From assembly GCA_964623515.1 (NCBI GenBank), contig CAZURV010000028.1, positions 1 through 10,456 on the forward strand: a stretch of DNA of 10,456 nt, written 5' to 3'. Made by a program: the position numbers and the translations under genes. Below, piece after piece: positions 3,895 through 10,456 of the stretch. Under the pieces are notes generated by a model, which was given only the letters and a program-made list of their open reading frames with translations, searched no databases and was not told the origin of the DNA. The stretch comes from RUG714 sp964623515. Lineage in GTDB: Bacteria > Bacillota > Clostridia > Oscillospirales > Acutalibacteraceae. Numbering within the stretch: the first letter of the stretch is position 1; every line of letters starts with the position of its first letter.

Positions 3895-5922
3895 ATGAGC
3901 GAAATTCTCGCGCCTGCGGGCAGTATGGAATCGGTTTATGCCGCAGTACGGTGCGGTGCAGACGCAGTATATCTGGCAGGCGGCACTTTTAACGCAAGAA
4001 AGAATGCAAAGAATTTTACGGATGATGAACTTGCTGCGGCAGTTGAATACTGCCATATTCACGGTGTTAAAGTTTATCATGCTCTTAATATTTTGGTGAA
4101 AGACTGTGAACTGTGTGCAGTTAAATCTGAAATCAAGCGTATCCTCGCAAGAAATGAGGATGCGCTTATTTTGCAAGATTTAGGAATTGCCGGGATAGCA
4201 AAGGATATTTGTCCGGAGATTCCTTTGCACGCGAGTACACAGATGAGCATTTATACGCCAGACGGTGTGGAGTATTTGGAGCGCTTCGGATTTAAACGTA
4301 TCGTTTTGAGCCGTGAAATGAGCAGGGAAGAAATTGCCGAGGTACGGAAAAGCACCAAAGCCGAACTGGAGGTTTTTGTTCACGGAGCGCTTTGTATGAG
4401 CGTGAGCGGTCAATGTTATATGAGTAGTGTTTTCGGCGGACGAAGCGGCAACCGTGGATTATGCGCCCAGCCGTGCAGACTTGATTTTAAAGCCGCCGGA
4501 GGCACAGGAAAAGATTTAAGCCTGAAAGATAATTCTCTGATTGATTATCTTGCGGAAATGGAAGCGCTCGGGATAGACAGTTTTAAAATTGAGGGAAGAA
4601 TGAAGCGCCCGGAATATGTTGCCGCTGCGGTAACTTCATGCAGAAGCGCTCTCAACGGAAATCCCGCGCCGTTACAGCGGAAGAAGCTGAAAAGCATTTT
4701 TTCACGGCAGGGATTTACTGACGGTTATTATGTTTCGGATCTGGGGAAAAATATGTTCGGTTCCCGTTCGTATGAAGATGTAACTGCGGCCTCGTCAGGG
4801 CTGATGAAAGAAATTTCGCAACTTTATCACAAGGAGAAACAGACGATTCCATGCAGTTTAAAAGCCTATATAAAGAAAGATAAAAAACCTCGTCTTGAAA
4901 TGTCCGTAAAGGGGGAGCACTTTACAGCAGAATCTGATTTGATACCGGAGCCGGCGGTTAATTTTCCGCTTGACGCACAACGCGTGAATAAAAGGATATC
5001 AAAACTCGGAGGTACACCGTTTTATGCTGTCAGCGCCGATACGGAAATTGACGCCGGAATTATGGTGCCTGCGGGGAAAATAAATGAACTGCGCAGACTT
5101 GCCGTGGCAGGAATCGAGAGAAAGTTGTGCAAAGCGAAGAACTATGTTTTCCGTGACAAAGAATTTTTATTCCCGGAGCATGTGTGCGGCAGAAAGCCTG
5201 AATTATACGCAAGATTTATGAACGAGAATCAGATAACGTCAGCGGAAACATTCGATAAAATCATTGTGCCTATGTTTTCATCCGATGAAGTGTTTCAATC
5301 TTTCAAAAACTGTGTCGCTGAAATACCCAGAGGGATTTTCGGCAAAGAGGAAATTGTGAGAACAAGGCTCTCCCATCTCAGGGAATTGGGTGTTACGAAA
5401 GTTGCATGCGGAAATTTCGGGGCGGCGGCAACCGCGAAAAAAGCAGGCTTTAAAATTATCGGACTCATAGGCTGGAATGCAATGAATTCCGCCACAGCTT
5501 ATTTCAGCGATGCCGATGAAATTTTAATGAGTTTTGAACTTTCGCTTAAAGATATTGAAAAGATACAAACCAATAAAAAAATCGGCGCAATGGTTTACGG
5601 ATATTTTCCTCTTATGCTGACCAGAAACTGCCCTGTTAAAAACGGAAAAACCTGCCGTGAATGCGGGAATTCTTCTTATATCACGGACAGAAAAGGTGAA
5701 AAACTACAGGTGCGGTGTACATTAGGCTGTTCTGAAATATTCAATGCGGTGCCTCTTTATTTTGCCGATAAAATCAGCGATATAAAAAATACGGATTTTC
5801 ATTTGATGTATTTTACAACTGAAAGCAAAGAGGAAATAGAAGAAATATTGAAAAAATATAAAAATCACGACAAGCCGGGCTTCAGATTCACGCGCGGTTT
5901 ATATTATAAAGGAGTGGAGTAA
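3895..5922 (+). CDS. U32-family protein, RlhA/TrhP-type RNA hydroxylation factor (long form)
   Basis: 675 aa. The N-terminal half carries the U32 signature: ILAPAGSMESVYAAVRCGAD at the start, ALILQDLG and HASTQMSIY near 90-120, then the four-cysteine set C167, C174, C190, C194 in VHGALCMSVSGQCYMS and RGLCAQPCR, expected to hold an iron-sulfur cluster. FKIEGRMKRPEYVA (230-243) follows. The long middle region corresponds to the DUF3656 section of full-length proteins such as E. coli RlhA (about 650 aa). The C-terminal part has five more cysteines (C579, C587, C590, C608, C612) around YITDRKGEKL. Although named peptidases, long members are known for prephenate-dependent C or U hydroxylation of 23S rRNA or tRNA. 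Which RNA is modified here cannot be decided. The ribosome binding site is weak, so expression depends on coupling to zapA. Confidence 0.88.
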   Translation: MSEILAPAGSMESVYAAVRCGADAVYLAGGTFNARKNAKNFTDDELAAAVEYCHIHGVKVYHALNILVKDCELCAVKSEIKRILARNEDALILQDLGIAGIAKDICPEIPLHASTQMSIYTPDGVEYLERFGFKRIVLSREMSREEIAEVRKSTKAELEVFVHGALCMSVSGQCYMSSVFGGRSGNRGLCAQPCRLDFKAAGGTGKDLSLKDNSLIDYLAEMEALGIDSFKIEGRMKRPEYVAAAVTSCRSALNGNPAPLQRKKLKSIFSRQGFTDGYYVSDLGKNMFGSRSYEDVTAASSGLMKEISQLYHKEKQTIPCSLKAYIKKDKKPRLEMSVKGEHFTAESDLIPEPAVNFPLDAQRVNKRISKLGGTPFYAVSADTEIDAGIMVPAGKINELRRLAVAGIERKLCKAKNYVFRDKEFLFPEHVCGRKPELYARFMNENQITSAETFDKIIVPMFSSDEVFQSFKNCVAEIPRGIFGKEEIVRTRLSHLRELGVTKVACGNFGAAATAKKAGFKIIGLIGWNAMNSATAYFSDADEILMSFELSLKDIEKIQTNKKIGAMVYGYFPLMLTRNCPVKNGKTCRECGNSSYITDRKGEKLQVRCTLGCSEIFNAVPLYFADKISDIKNTDFHLMYFTTESKEEIEEILKKYKNHDKPGFRFTRGLYYKGVE

Positions 5923-5923
5923 A

Positions 5924-6496
5924 ATGCCTTTGATACTGGCTTCAAATTCGCCCAGAAGAAAAGAAATACTTGAAAACTGCGGTTATGATTTTAAGGTGAT
6001 ACCTTCCGAGTGCAAAGAAATTGTACCCGAACATCTGACTCCGCAGGAAACGGTTGAGGGCCTTGCCTATCAAAAAGCTTTTGATGTTTACTGCCGTTAT
6101 CCGAACGATACGGTAATCGGTGCGGATACGGTCGTTGTATGGGACAAAAAAATTCTCGGCAAACCTAAGGATGAAGAGGACGCACGCCGAATGCTTAAAA
6201 TGCTATCCGGACAAACGCATGAAGTGAGAACGGGTTTTGCAATTCTCGGAAAAGGGATAGAAGTTGTAAGCAGTGACGTAACCATGGTAACTTTTTTCAG
6301 CCTGAAAGATGAGGAGATAGAGGCGTATATTAAAACAGGCGATCCTATGGATAAGGCGGGCGCATACGGAATACAAAGCGACGGATGTGTGCTGGTGCGT
6401 TCCATTCTCGGAGATTATTTTAACGTGATGGGACTGCCGATCGGACATTTGGCAAGGAATCTTAAGGTTTTGGGAATTAAGGGAAAAGTTATATAA
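5924..6496 (+). CDS. maf: Maf-family nucleoside triphosphate pyrophosphatase
   Basis: 190 aa, the usual size for Maf/YhdE. Motifs in order: ILASNSPRRKEIL (4-16), the substrate and metal loop; GADTVVVWD (66-74) with catalytic aspartate D68; GKPKDEEDARRML (79-91); SGQTHEVRTG (95-104); DKAGAYGIQ (143-151); and GDYFNVMGLPI (163-173). The family hydrolyses dTTP, UTP and modified nucleotides to monophosphates, cleaning the nucleotide pool, and is also linked to septum control. The start is one base after the U32 stop, with GGAG in the end of that gene. Maf is therefore the third gene of the zapA operon. No terminator separates it from the tRNA promoter that follows. Confidence 0.93.
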   Translation: MPLILASNSPRRKEILENCGYDFKVIPSECKEIVPEHLTPQETVEGLAYQKAFDVYCRYPNDTVIGADTVVVWDKKILGKPKDEEDARRMLKMLSGQTHEVRTGFAILGKGIEVVSSDVTMVTFFSLKDEEIEAYIKTGDPMDKAGAYGIQSDGCVLVRSILGDYFNVMGLPIGHLARNLKVLGIKGKVI

Positions 6497-6501
6497 AAGT
6501 A

Positions 6502-6530
6502 TTGCATTTTTTTAATCAATATGTTAATAT
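6502..6530 (+). promoter_or_regulatory. Promoter of the tRNA-Arg gene
   Basis: -35 TTGCAT (6502-6507), a 17-base spacer and -10 TAATAT (6525-6530). The expected start is about 12 bases before the mature tRNA. Confidence 0.6.
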
Positions 6531-6548
6531 ATTTGAGTTGAAAATTAT

Positions 6549-6625
6549 GCGCCGTTAGCTCAGCTGGATAGAGTGTTTGGCTACGAACCAAAAGGTCGAG
6601 GGTTCGAATCCCCCACGGCGTGCCA
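6549..6625 (+). tRNA. tRNA-Arg(ACG)
   Basis: A complete 77-base cloverleaf with encoded CCA. The acceptor GCGCCGT pairs with ACGGCGT (one G-T pair), and the D stem is GCTC/GAGT. The anticodon stem TTTGG/CCAAA holds loop CTACGAA with anticodon ACG at 6583-6585. A34 would be deaminated to inosine to read CGU, CGC and CGA. The T loop is TTCGAAT. The T stem GAGGG (6598-6602) against CCCCC (6610-6614) has one A-C mismatch at the second pair (positions 50-64). The discriminator is G. Confidence 0.96.
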
Positions 6626-6626
6626 G

Positions 6627-6658
6627 AAAGACTGCAAATTGATATTTGCAGTCTTTTT
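6627..6658 (+). terminator. Terminator of tRNA-Arg (and possibly of maf read-through)
   Basis: A perfect 13-bp stem AAAGACTGCAAAT / ATTTGCAGTCTTT (6627-6639 with 6644-6656) closes a 4-base loop and runs into T's. It begins two bases after the tRNA CCA. Confidence 0.9.
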
Positions 6659-6796
6659 ATATTGTTGTATAAAGCATGAAAGCTGACACGGTTTTATATC
6701 AACAGTTAAAATTTATATATAATTAGAAAAAAATAACGACGGAATCGGTTTTGATTGTATAAAAAGTAGAAAGTGTAAAAATACGTCGATTTTTTG

Positions 6797-6825
6797 TTTA
6801 CAATGCGGTAACAAAATGGTATTAT
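6797..6825 (+). promoter_or_regulatory. Promoter of the uracil permease gene
   Basis: -35 TTTACA (6797-6802), a 17-base spacer and -10 TATTAT (6820-6825). The leader would be only about 33 bases, too short for a PyrR attenuator or a riboswitch. Confidence 0.65.
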
Positions 6826-6864
6826 TATTTTAATAAATTTGTATATTACGGGAGGATAAAAAAG

Positions 6865-8226
6865 ATGAAACTTGTTTACGACGTAAACGACAAGCCGAAA
6901 TTCGGGCAGCTCATTGTTTTTGCAATTCAGCAGTTACTTGCGATTATGGCGGCTACGATTGCAGTGCCGAGTATTGTGGGCAACGGACTGCAACACTCTT
7001 CGGCATTGTTCGGCGCAGGAGTCGGCACGCTGGTATATGTGCTTTTCACCAAAAAGAAAAGCCCTGTGTTCCTTGGTTCTTCATTTGCGTTTATCGGTTC
7101 CATGTTTGCCGCGTTTGCAGGCGGAGCATCCATGGCGCTCGGTTATGCCGGACTTATTATCGGCGCGGTGTTTGCAGGCCTTGTGTACGTTGTGATTGCC
7201 GTTGTTGTTAAATTTGCAGGGGTTAAATGGGTGTCCAAGCTTATGCCTACGGTTGTTATAGGTCCTACAGTTGCAATTATCGGCCTTTCGCTTGCAGGGA
7301 ATGCAATCGGAGATTTGCAGACTGCAAATGCTAATTCTTCCGATCCCAACAGTGTATATATAGCTATCGTGTGCGGGCTTATTACGCTTGCCGTAACCAT
7401 GCTTTGTTCAACATTCGGCAGAAAGATGACTAAGCTCATTCCGTTTATCATCGGAATCGGTGCAGGTTATGTAACGGCCGCTATTTTTACGATTATCGGG
7501 ATTAAATTCGGAATCAAAGAACTTCTGGTTATTGATTTTGCACCGATTCAGGAGCTTTATAAAAACGGCATCGGGCTTTCAACATTTTTATGTGTTCCCG
7601 AATTTACGTTTGTGAAGGCGTTTCAGGGCATAAAAGAAATTAACGCGACTTACATAGGAACTGTTGCTGTTGCTTACATCCCTGTTGCGTTTGTTGTTTT
7701 TGCAGAGCATATTGCGGATCATAAAAATCTCTCCTCCATTATTGAGAGGGACTTGCTTGAAGAACCGGGTCTTCACAGAACACTTCTCGGAGACGGTATC
7801 GGTTCAATCGCAGGTGCGTTTTTCGGCGGATGTCCGAACACCACTTACGGTGAATCTGTAGGCTGCGTAGCAATCACGAGAAACGCTTCTGTTTTAACGA
7901 TTATTGCGGCGGCAATCGGCGCAATTCTTATATCTTTCCTTTCGCCGTTTGTTGCATTGGTGAGGTCAATACCCAGTTGCGTAATGGGCGGCGTATGTAT
8001 GGCGCTTTACGGATTTATTGCCGTGAGCGGACTGAAGATGATTCAAAAAGTTGACCTGGACGAGAATAAAAATCTTTTTGTTGTTTCCGTTATCCTTATT
8101 GCCGGTATAGGCGGGCTTACGGTTACATTCGGTAAAGTAAGCATTACGGCGATTGCTTGTGCGCTGATTCTCGGCATACTTACAAATGTTATGCTTTCAA
8201 AAAAATCAGACAAAAAATCCAAATAA
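6865..8226 (+). CDS. uraA: Uracil permease (UraA/PyrP), NCS2 family
   Basis: A 453-aa integral inner-membrane protein, the usual size, with about 14 hydrophobic segments and no signal peptide. It is a proton-coupled uracil importer for pyrimidine salvage. Family marks: FAIQQLLAIMAATIAVPSIV (19-38) and PTVVIGPTVAIIGLSLAGNA (128-147). In the substrate region, AEHIADH (280-286) carries the conserved glutamate E281, and NTTYGESVGCVAITRN (325-340) carries E330. The NTTYGE form points to uracil rather than to the xanthine or urate branches of NCS2. The start ATG 6865 has GGGAGG with about nine bases of spacing. It has its own promoter and terminator, so it is a single-gene unit. No pyrimidine biosynthesis gene lies nearby. 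Confidence 0.92.
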   Translation: MKLVYDVNDKPKFGQLIVFAIQQLLAIMAATIAVPSIVGNGLQHSSALFGAGVGTLVYVLFTKKKSPVFLGSSFAFIGSMFAAFAGGASMALGYAGLIIGAVFAGLVYVVIAVVVKFAGVKWVSKLMPTVVIGPTVAIIGLSLAGNAIGDLQTANANSSDPNSVYIAIVCGLITLAVTMLCSTFGRKMTKLIPFIIGIGAGYVTAAIFTIIGIKFGIKELLVIDFAPIQELYKNGIGLSTFLCVPEFTFVKAFQGIKEINATYIGTVAVAYIPVAFVVFAEHIADHKNLSSIIERDLLEEPGLHRTLLGDGIGSIAGAFFGGCPNTTYGESVGCVAITRNASVLTIIAAAIGAILISFLSPFVALVRSIPSCVMGGVCMALYGFIAVSGLKMIQKVDLDENKNLFVVSVILIAGIGGLTVTFGKVSITAIACALILGILTNVMLSKKSDKKSK

Positions 8227-8240
8227 ATAGTAAATTCGGT

Positions 8241-8273
8241 GGCGGTAGCCTGTTAACGGCTGCCGTTATTTTT
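8241..8273 (+). terminator. Terminator of the uracil permease gene
   Basis: GGCGGTAGCC (8241-8250) pairs with GGCTGCCGTT (8258-8267) using a few G-T pairs, with a 7-base loop and a T-rich tail from 8269. Confidence 0.8.
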
Positions 8274-8290
8274 ATACTATTTTATACTAT
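8271..8290. repeat. Tandem duplication of TTTATACTAT
   Basis: Two perfect adjacent copies of a 10-base unit lie in the tail of the permease terminator. This is probably a replication-slippage product. The second copy supplies the first T of the putative radC -35 element. Confidence 0.7.
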
Positions 8291-8318
8291 TGAATTTATT
8301 AGAAAAATAATATAAAAT
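8290..8318 (+). promoter_or_regulatory. Possible promoter of radC
   Basis: -35 TTGAAT (8290-8295), a 17-base spacer and -10 TAAAAT (8313-8318). It sits in AT-rich DNA, so chance matches are likely. Confidence 0.45.
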
Positions 8319-8380
8319 AAAAAAGGTTTATATTTATTGTAGTTACATTTTATGAGTTTTTTGTGAGAGGAATTTACGGT

Positions 8381-9058
8381 GTGGGAAACAATATTCATGA
8401 GGGACACAGAAACAGGCTGAAAAAAGAATTGCTTGCTAACGGCTTTGAGGGTGTGCCGGAACACAAACTGCTGGAAGCACTTTTGTTTTATTCAATCCCA
8501 AGGAGCGATACAAATGTTACCGCGCATAAGCTGTGCAGAGAATTTGGTTCTCTGTATCGGGTGACCGAGGCGGATTACGATGATTTGCTTAATGTTGAGG
8601 GAGTAGGGGAAACAACTGCTTTTTTAATTAAACTGATAAATTCTATTGAAAAAAGTAATCAGAAAAGTCGAGGAGCAGTAGCCAAGGTTGTTAAGGGCCT
8701 GACAGACGCGGCCAATATTCTTTATCCTTATTTTATGGGGCAGAAAAATGAATTTATCACCGTTGTTTATCTTGACAATGCTTCCGGAATACTTGATATT
8801 TTCAAGCTTTGCGAAGGAGATGTCAATACGGTTGCTTTGAATAAAAGAAGACTGGCCGAACGCGCAATCCGAACCGGTGCGGTCGCTGTGATTCTTGCAC
8901 ATAATCATCCTTACGGAGTGCCGAATCCGTCGTCCGACGATATAAAAGTAACGATATCTTTAAAAAGTTTTTTGAATAATCTCGGAATAGAACTTGTGGA
9001 CCATATTATTTTCGGCGAGTCAACCTATTGCTCTTTGAGACAAAGCGGTCAGCTTTAA
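8381..9058 (+). CDS. radC: RadC-family protein (UPF0758), JAMM/MPN domain
   Basis: 225 aa from GTG 8381, which has AGAGGA nine bases upstream and gives the typical family start NIHEGHRNRLKK. The GTG at 8363 precedes that site and is less likely. The N-terminal part contains LLEALLFYSIPRSDTN (30-45) and a helix-hairpin-helix, LNVEGVGETTAFLI (70-83). The C-terminal JAB domain begins at FITVVYLDN (125-133) and keeps the metal motif HxH-x7-S-x2-D in HNHPYGVPNPSSDD (H174, H176, S184, D187). JAMM domains bind zinc and usually cut isopeptide or peptide bonds. The true role of RadC is unsettled, and the old repair assignment was not upheld. It is often found near maf and mreB, but here a tRNA and uraA separate it from maf. 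Confidence 0.92.
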   Translation: MGNNIHEGHRNRLKKELLANGFEGVPEHKLLEALLFYSIPRSDTNVTAHKLCREFGSLYRVTEADYDDLLNVEGVGETTAFLIKLINSIEKSNQKSRGAVAKVVKGLTDAANILYPYFMGQKNEFITVVYLDNASGILDIFKLCEGDVNTVALNKRRLAERAIRTGAVAVILAHNHPYGVPNPSSDDIKVTISLKSFLNNLGIELVDHIIFGESTYCSLRQSGQL

Positions 9059-9072
9059 ACAGCAATAAAATC

Positions 9073-9107
9073 AAAAGCGTTTGAGTTTGGATTACTCAAA
9101 CGCTTTT
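9073..9107. terminator. Bidirectional terminator between radC and the XRE gene
   Basis: A perfect 14-bp stem AAAAGCGTTTGAGT / ACTCAAACGCTTTT (9073-9086 with 9094-9107) with a 7-base loop. A's and T's on both sides serve both convergent genes. It overlaps the stop codon of the XRE gene by two bases. Confidence 0.88.
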
Positions 9108-9318
9108 ATCTATTCGGGCTGTTTGTTCTGCCAAGAATATAATCAGTTGTTGTATTATAATAATCTGCAAGCTTGATTAGTAAATGTGTTGGTATTTCTC
9201 TTTTACCGATTTCATAATTGCTGTATACTCTTTGGTCAATTCCGAGAATGGAAGCAATTTCTTTTTGTTTTAAATCAGCATCTTCGCGTAAGTCCCGTAT
9301 TCTTTGGTAATAATACAA
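9106..9318 (-). CDS. Small XRE-family regulator paired with the LRR surface-protein gene
   Basis: A compact 70-aa protein that is almost entirely the DNA-binding domain. Helices run from IRDLREDADLKQKEIASILG through the recognition segment DQRVYSNYEIGKREIP to LADYYNTTTDYILGR. I place the start at TTG 9316-9318, six bases after GAGGTG. The GTG at 9327 would lie inside that ribosome binding site. There is no dimerisation or sensor domain. It is divergent from the LRR gene across about 100 bases, where two copies of a TACTATCA-type operator sit in the two promoter spacers. It probably represses both itself and the surface protein. How it is relieved is not visible. It resembles the C-terminal part of the HTH in the other XRE protein of this window but is clearly distinct. 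Confidence 0.8.
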   Translation of the reverse strand: MYYYQRIRDLREDADLKQKEIASILGIDQRVYSNYEIGKREIPTHLLIKLADYYNTTTDYILGRTNSPNR

Positions 9319-9341
9319 AATAATCACCTCAAGCGTATATT

Positions 9342-9370
9342 ATCTTACTATCAAATAATAGCCTTGACAA
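9342..9370 (-). promoter_or_regulatory. Promoter of the small XRE gene
   Basis: On the minus strand -35 TTGTCA (9370-9365), 17 bases, then -10 TAAGAT (9347-9342). Its -35 covers the same base pairs as the opposing LRR-gene -35 (9364-9369). Confidence 0.7.
9346..9363. promoter_or_regulatory. Operator 2 (imperfect palindrome) in the XRE promoter
   Basis: TACTATCAAATAATAGCC keeps the left half-site and centre of operator 1 exactly and changes three bases of the right half. It fills the -35/-10 spacer of the minus promoter. Confidence 0.65.
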
Positions 9371-9392
9371 TACTATCAAATGATAGTAAAAT
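9364..9392 (+). promoter_or_regulatory. Promoter of the LRR surface-protein gene
   Basis: A consensus -35 TTGACA (9364-9369), a 17-base spacer and -10 TAAAAT (9387-9392). Confidence 0.78.
9371..9388. promoter_or_regulatory. Operator 1 (perfect palindrome) in the LRR promoter
   Basis: TACTATCA-AA-TGATAGTA is a perfect inverted repeat with 8-bp arms. It lies between -35 and -10 of the plus promoter and touches the first bases of the -10. Its centre is 25 bp from that of operator 2. Confidence 0.75.
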
Positions 9393-9425
9393 AATGTTGT
9401 AAAATATTTTTTAGAGGTATTAATG

Positions 9426-10456
9426 ATGAAAAAAGTTTTATGTTTGGTTTTATCAGTTGTTATGTTGTTCAGTATAACATCGGGGCTTGACCTGTCAGCA
9501 TATGCGGCAACAAGCGGTGATTATGAATATGAGATTTTAGAAGACGGTACAGCAGAAATTACAGGTTATATAGGCAATAATAAAGTATTATCAATTCCAT
9601 CAAACTTAAACGGATACACGGTAACAAGTATAGGTGCTACTGCATTTGTTTGTTGTGAAAGTTTAGCAAGCGTAACAATACCAAACAGCGTAACAAATAT
9701 TGCTTATGTAGCATTTGGAGATTGCGCCAGCTTAACAAGTGTAACAATTCCGAATAGCGTAACAAGCATAGGCGATAGTACATTTGATGATTGCACAAGC
9801 TTAACAAGCGTAACAATTCCCGACAGTGTAACAAGTATAGGCAAATATGCATTTGGTAATTGCGAAAGCTTAACAAGTGTGACAATCCCCGACAGCGTAA
9901 CAAGCATAGGCGGTGGTGCATTTTACGGTTGCACCAGCTTAACAAACATAACAATACCCGATAGTGTAACATCGGTAGGGGATTCTGCATTTGCGTATTG
10001 CACCAGCTTAACAAACATAACAATACCAGATAGCGTAACAAGCATAGGCAAGTACGCATTTTCAGAATGCACAAGCTTAACAGGCATAACCGTTGACGAG
10101 GATAATCAGTATTATTCCTCGCAGGACGGAGTTCTGTTCAATAAAGATAAGACCGAATTAATTCAGTACCCTGCCGGGAATACAAGAACATTATACACTA
10201 TCCCCGACAGCGTAACAAGCATAGGTGAGTGGGCATTTTTTGATTGCACAAGCTTAACAGATGTAACAATAGGAAACAGCGTAACAAGTATAGGCGATTG
10301 TGCATTTTACGGTTGCGAAATCTTAACAGATGTAACAATAGGAAACAGCGTAACAAGCATAGGCTATTTCGCATTTTCTTATTGCGGAAGCTTAACAGAT
10401 GTAACAATAGGAAACAGCGTAACAAGCATAGGCTTTTATGCATTTTGCGATTGCAC
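9426..10456 (+). CDS. Secreted BspA-type leucine-rich-repeat protein (3' end outside window)
   Basis: An open frame from ATG 9426 (or the adjacent ATG 9423) continues past the right edge without a stop, giving at least 343 residues. AGAGG lies nine to twelve bases upstream. Residues 1-27 are a Sec signal peptide: MKK, a hydrophobic core (VLCLVLSVVMLF), and likely cleavage after SAYA. A short beta segment (DYEYEILEDGTAEITGYIG) leads into about eleven 23-residue LRR_5 repeats with consensus VTSIGxxAFxxCTSLTSVTIPDS. The seventh repeat is followed by a 36-residue island (VDEDNQYYSSQDGVLFNKDK and onward), a regular feature of this family. Repeats before the island end TIPDS and those after end TIGNS. 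Such proteins sit outside the cell in adhesion or host binding. The C-terminal anchor is not visible. Transcription is probably controlled by the divergent XRE regulator. Confidence 0.9.
   Translation, partial: MKKVLCLVLSVVMLFSITSGLDLSAYAATSGDYEYEILEDGTAEITGYIGNNKVLSIPSNLNGYTVTSIGATAFVCCESLASVTIPNSVTNIAYVAFGDCASLTSVTIPNSVTSIGDSTFDDCTSLTSVTIPDSVTSIGKYAFGNCESLTSVTIPDSVTSIGGGAFYGCTSLTNITIPDSVTSVGDSAFAYCTSLTNITIPDSVTSIGKYAFSECTSLTGITVDEDNQYYSSQDGVLFNKDKTELIQYPAGNTRTLYTIPDSVTSIGEWAFFDCTSLTDVTIGNSVTSIGDCAFYGCEILTDVTIGNSVTSIGYFAFSYCGSLTDVTIGNSVTSIGFYAFCDC
9621..10456 (+). repeat. 69-bp tandem coding repeats of the LRR gene
   Basis: Units beginning with GTAACAA recur at 9621, 9690, 9759, 9828, 9897, 9966 and 10035. 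After a 108-bp island they recur at 10212, 10281, 10350 and 10419. Most units share long identical stretches, so copy number could change by recombination or slippage. Confidence 0.92.

Noticed and set aside
6740..6795. Possible attenuator or riboswitch before uraA (CGACG at 6738-6742 with CGTCG at 6784-6788, followed by T's)
   Set aside because: The stem is only about five pairs across a 40-base AT-rich loop, and the region lies upstream of the best promoter, so it would not be in the uraA leader.
9637..10074. Long antisense open frames with repeated CLLRYxxLLxLLSxxN units opposite the LRR gene (also 9704-9907 and 10198-10443)
   Set aside because: They are the reverse complement of the 69-bp coding repeats. 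Their periodicity comes from the LRR gene, and they have no ribosome binding site or signal peptide.
9621..10456. Regular repeats considered as a CRISPR array
   Set aside because: The units are translated 23-codon LRR repeats with no alternation of identical repeats and unrelated spacers. No cas genes are nearby.

Overview
The window looks like a chromosomal segment from a low-GC, anaerobic Firmicute of class Clostridia, probably a gut Oscillospirales or Lachnospirales type. This is judged from the gene families, the strong GGAGG ribosome binding sites, the consensus sigma-A promoters, and a PerR/reverse-rubrerythrin oxygen-defence pair. No species name can be supported from the sequence alone.

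Positions 1-2400 are accessory DNA. A partial unknown gene ends at 137 and is followed by a strong hairpin. Then comes a decayed integrated element. A minus-strand operon (about 1650 down to 362) encodes two hydrophobic micropeptides of 37 and 28 aa, a 61-aa protein, and an N-terminally shortened tyrosine recombinase. Facing it is an XRE repressor (1807-2169). Both divergent promoters carry the same operator-like motif in their -35/-10 spacers, which looks like a lysogeny-style switch. Beyond the repressor lies a fragment (2179-2325) of a second copy of the 61-aa protein family.

Positions 2400-3480 hold a perR - reverse rubrerythrin operon on the minus strand, with a Per box next to its promoter and a terminator at its end. 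Positions 3490-6500 hold a plus-strand housekeeping operon: zapA (cell division), a long U32-family protein of the RlhA/TrhP RNA-hydroxylation type, and maf (nucleotide pyrophosphatase). A tRNA-Arg(ACG) with its own promoter and terminator follows (6549-6658). Next come a uracil permease (6865-8226) and a RadC-family JAMM protein (8381-9058), each with a promoter and a terminator.

Positions 9106-10456 form a second small regulatory module. A 70-aa XRE regulator is transcribed away from a secreted BspA-type leucine-rich-repeat protein whose gene runs off the right edge. The two promoters share overlapping, face-to-face -35 hexamers, and a palindromic operator sits in each spacer. The regulator therefore probably controls both itself and the surface protein.

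The main points for a second look are the two unlisted micropeptide genes, the duplicated small gene around the first repressor, the integrase/small-gene junction that looks like a deletion scar, and the symmetrical repressor/LRR switch.
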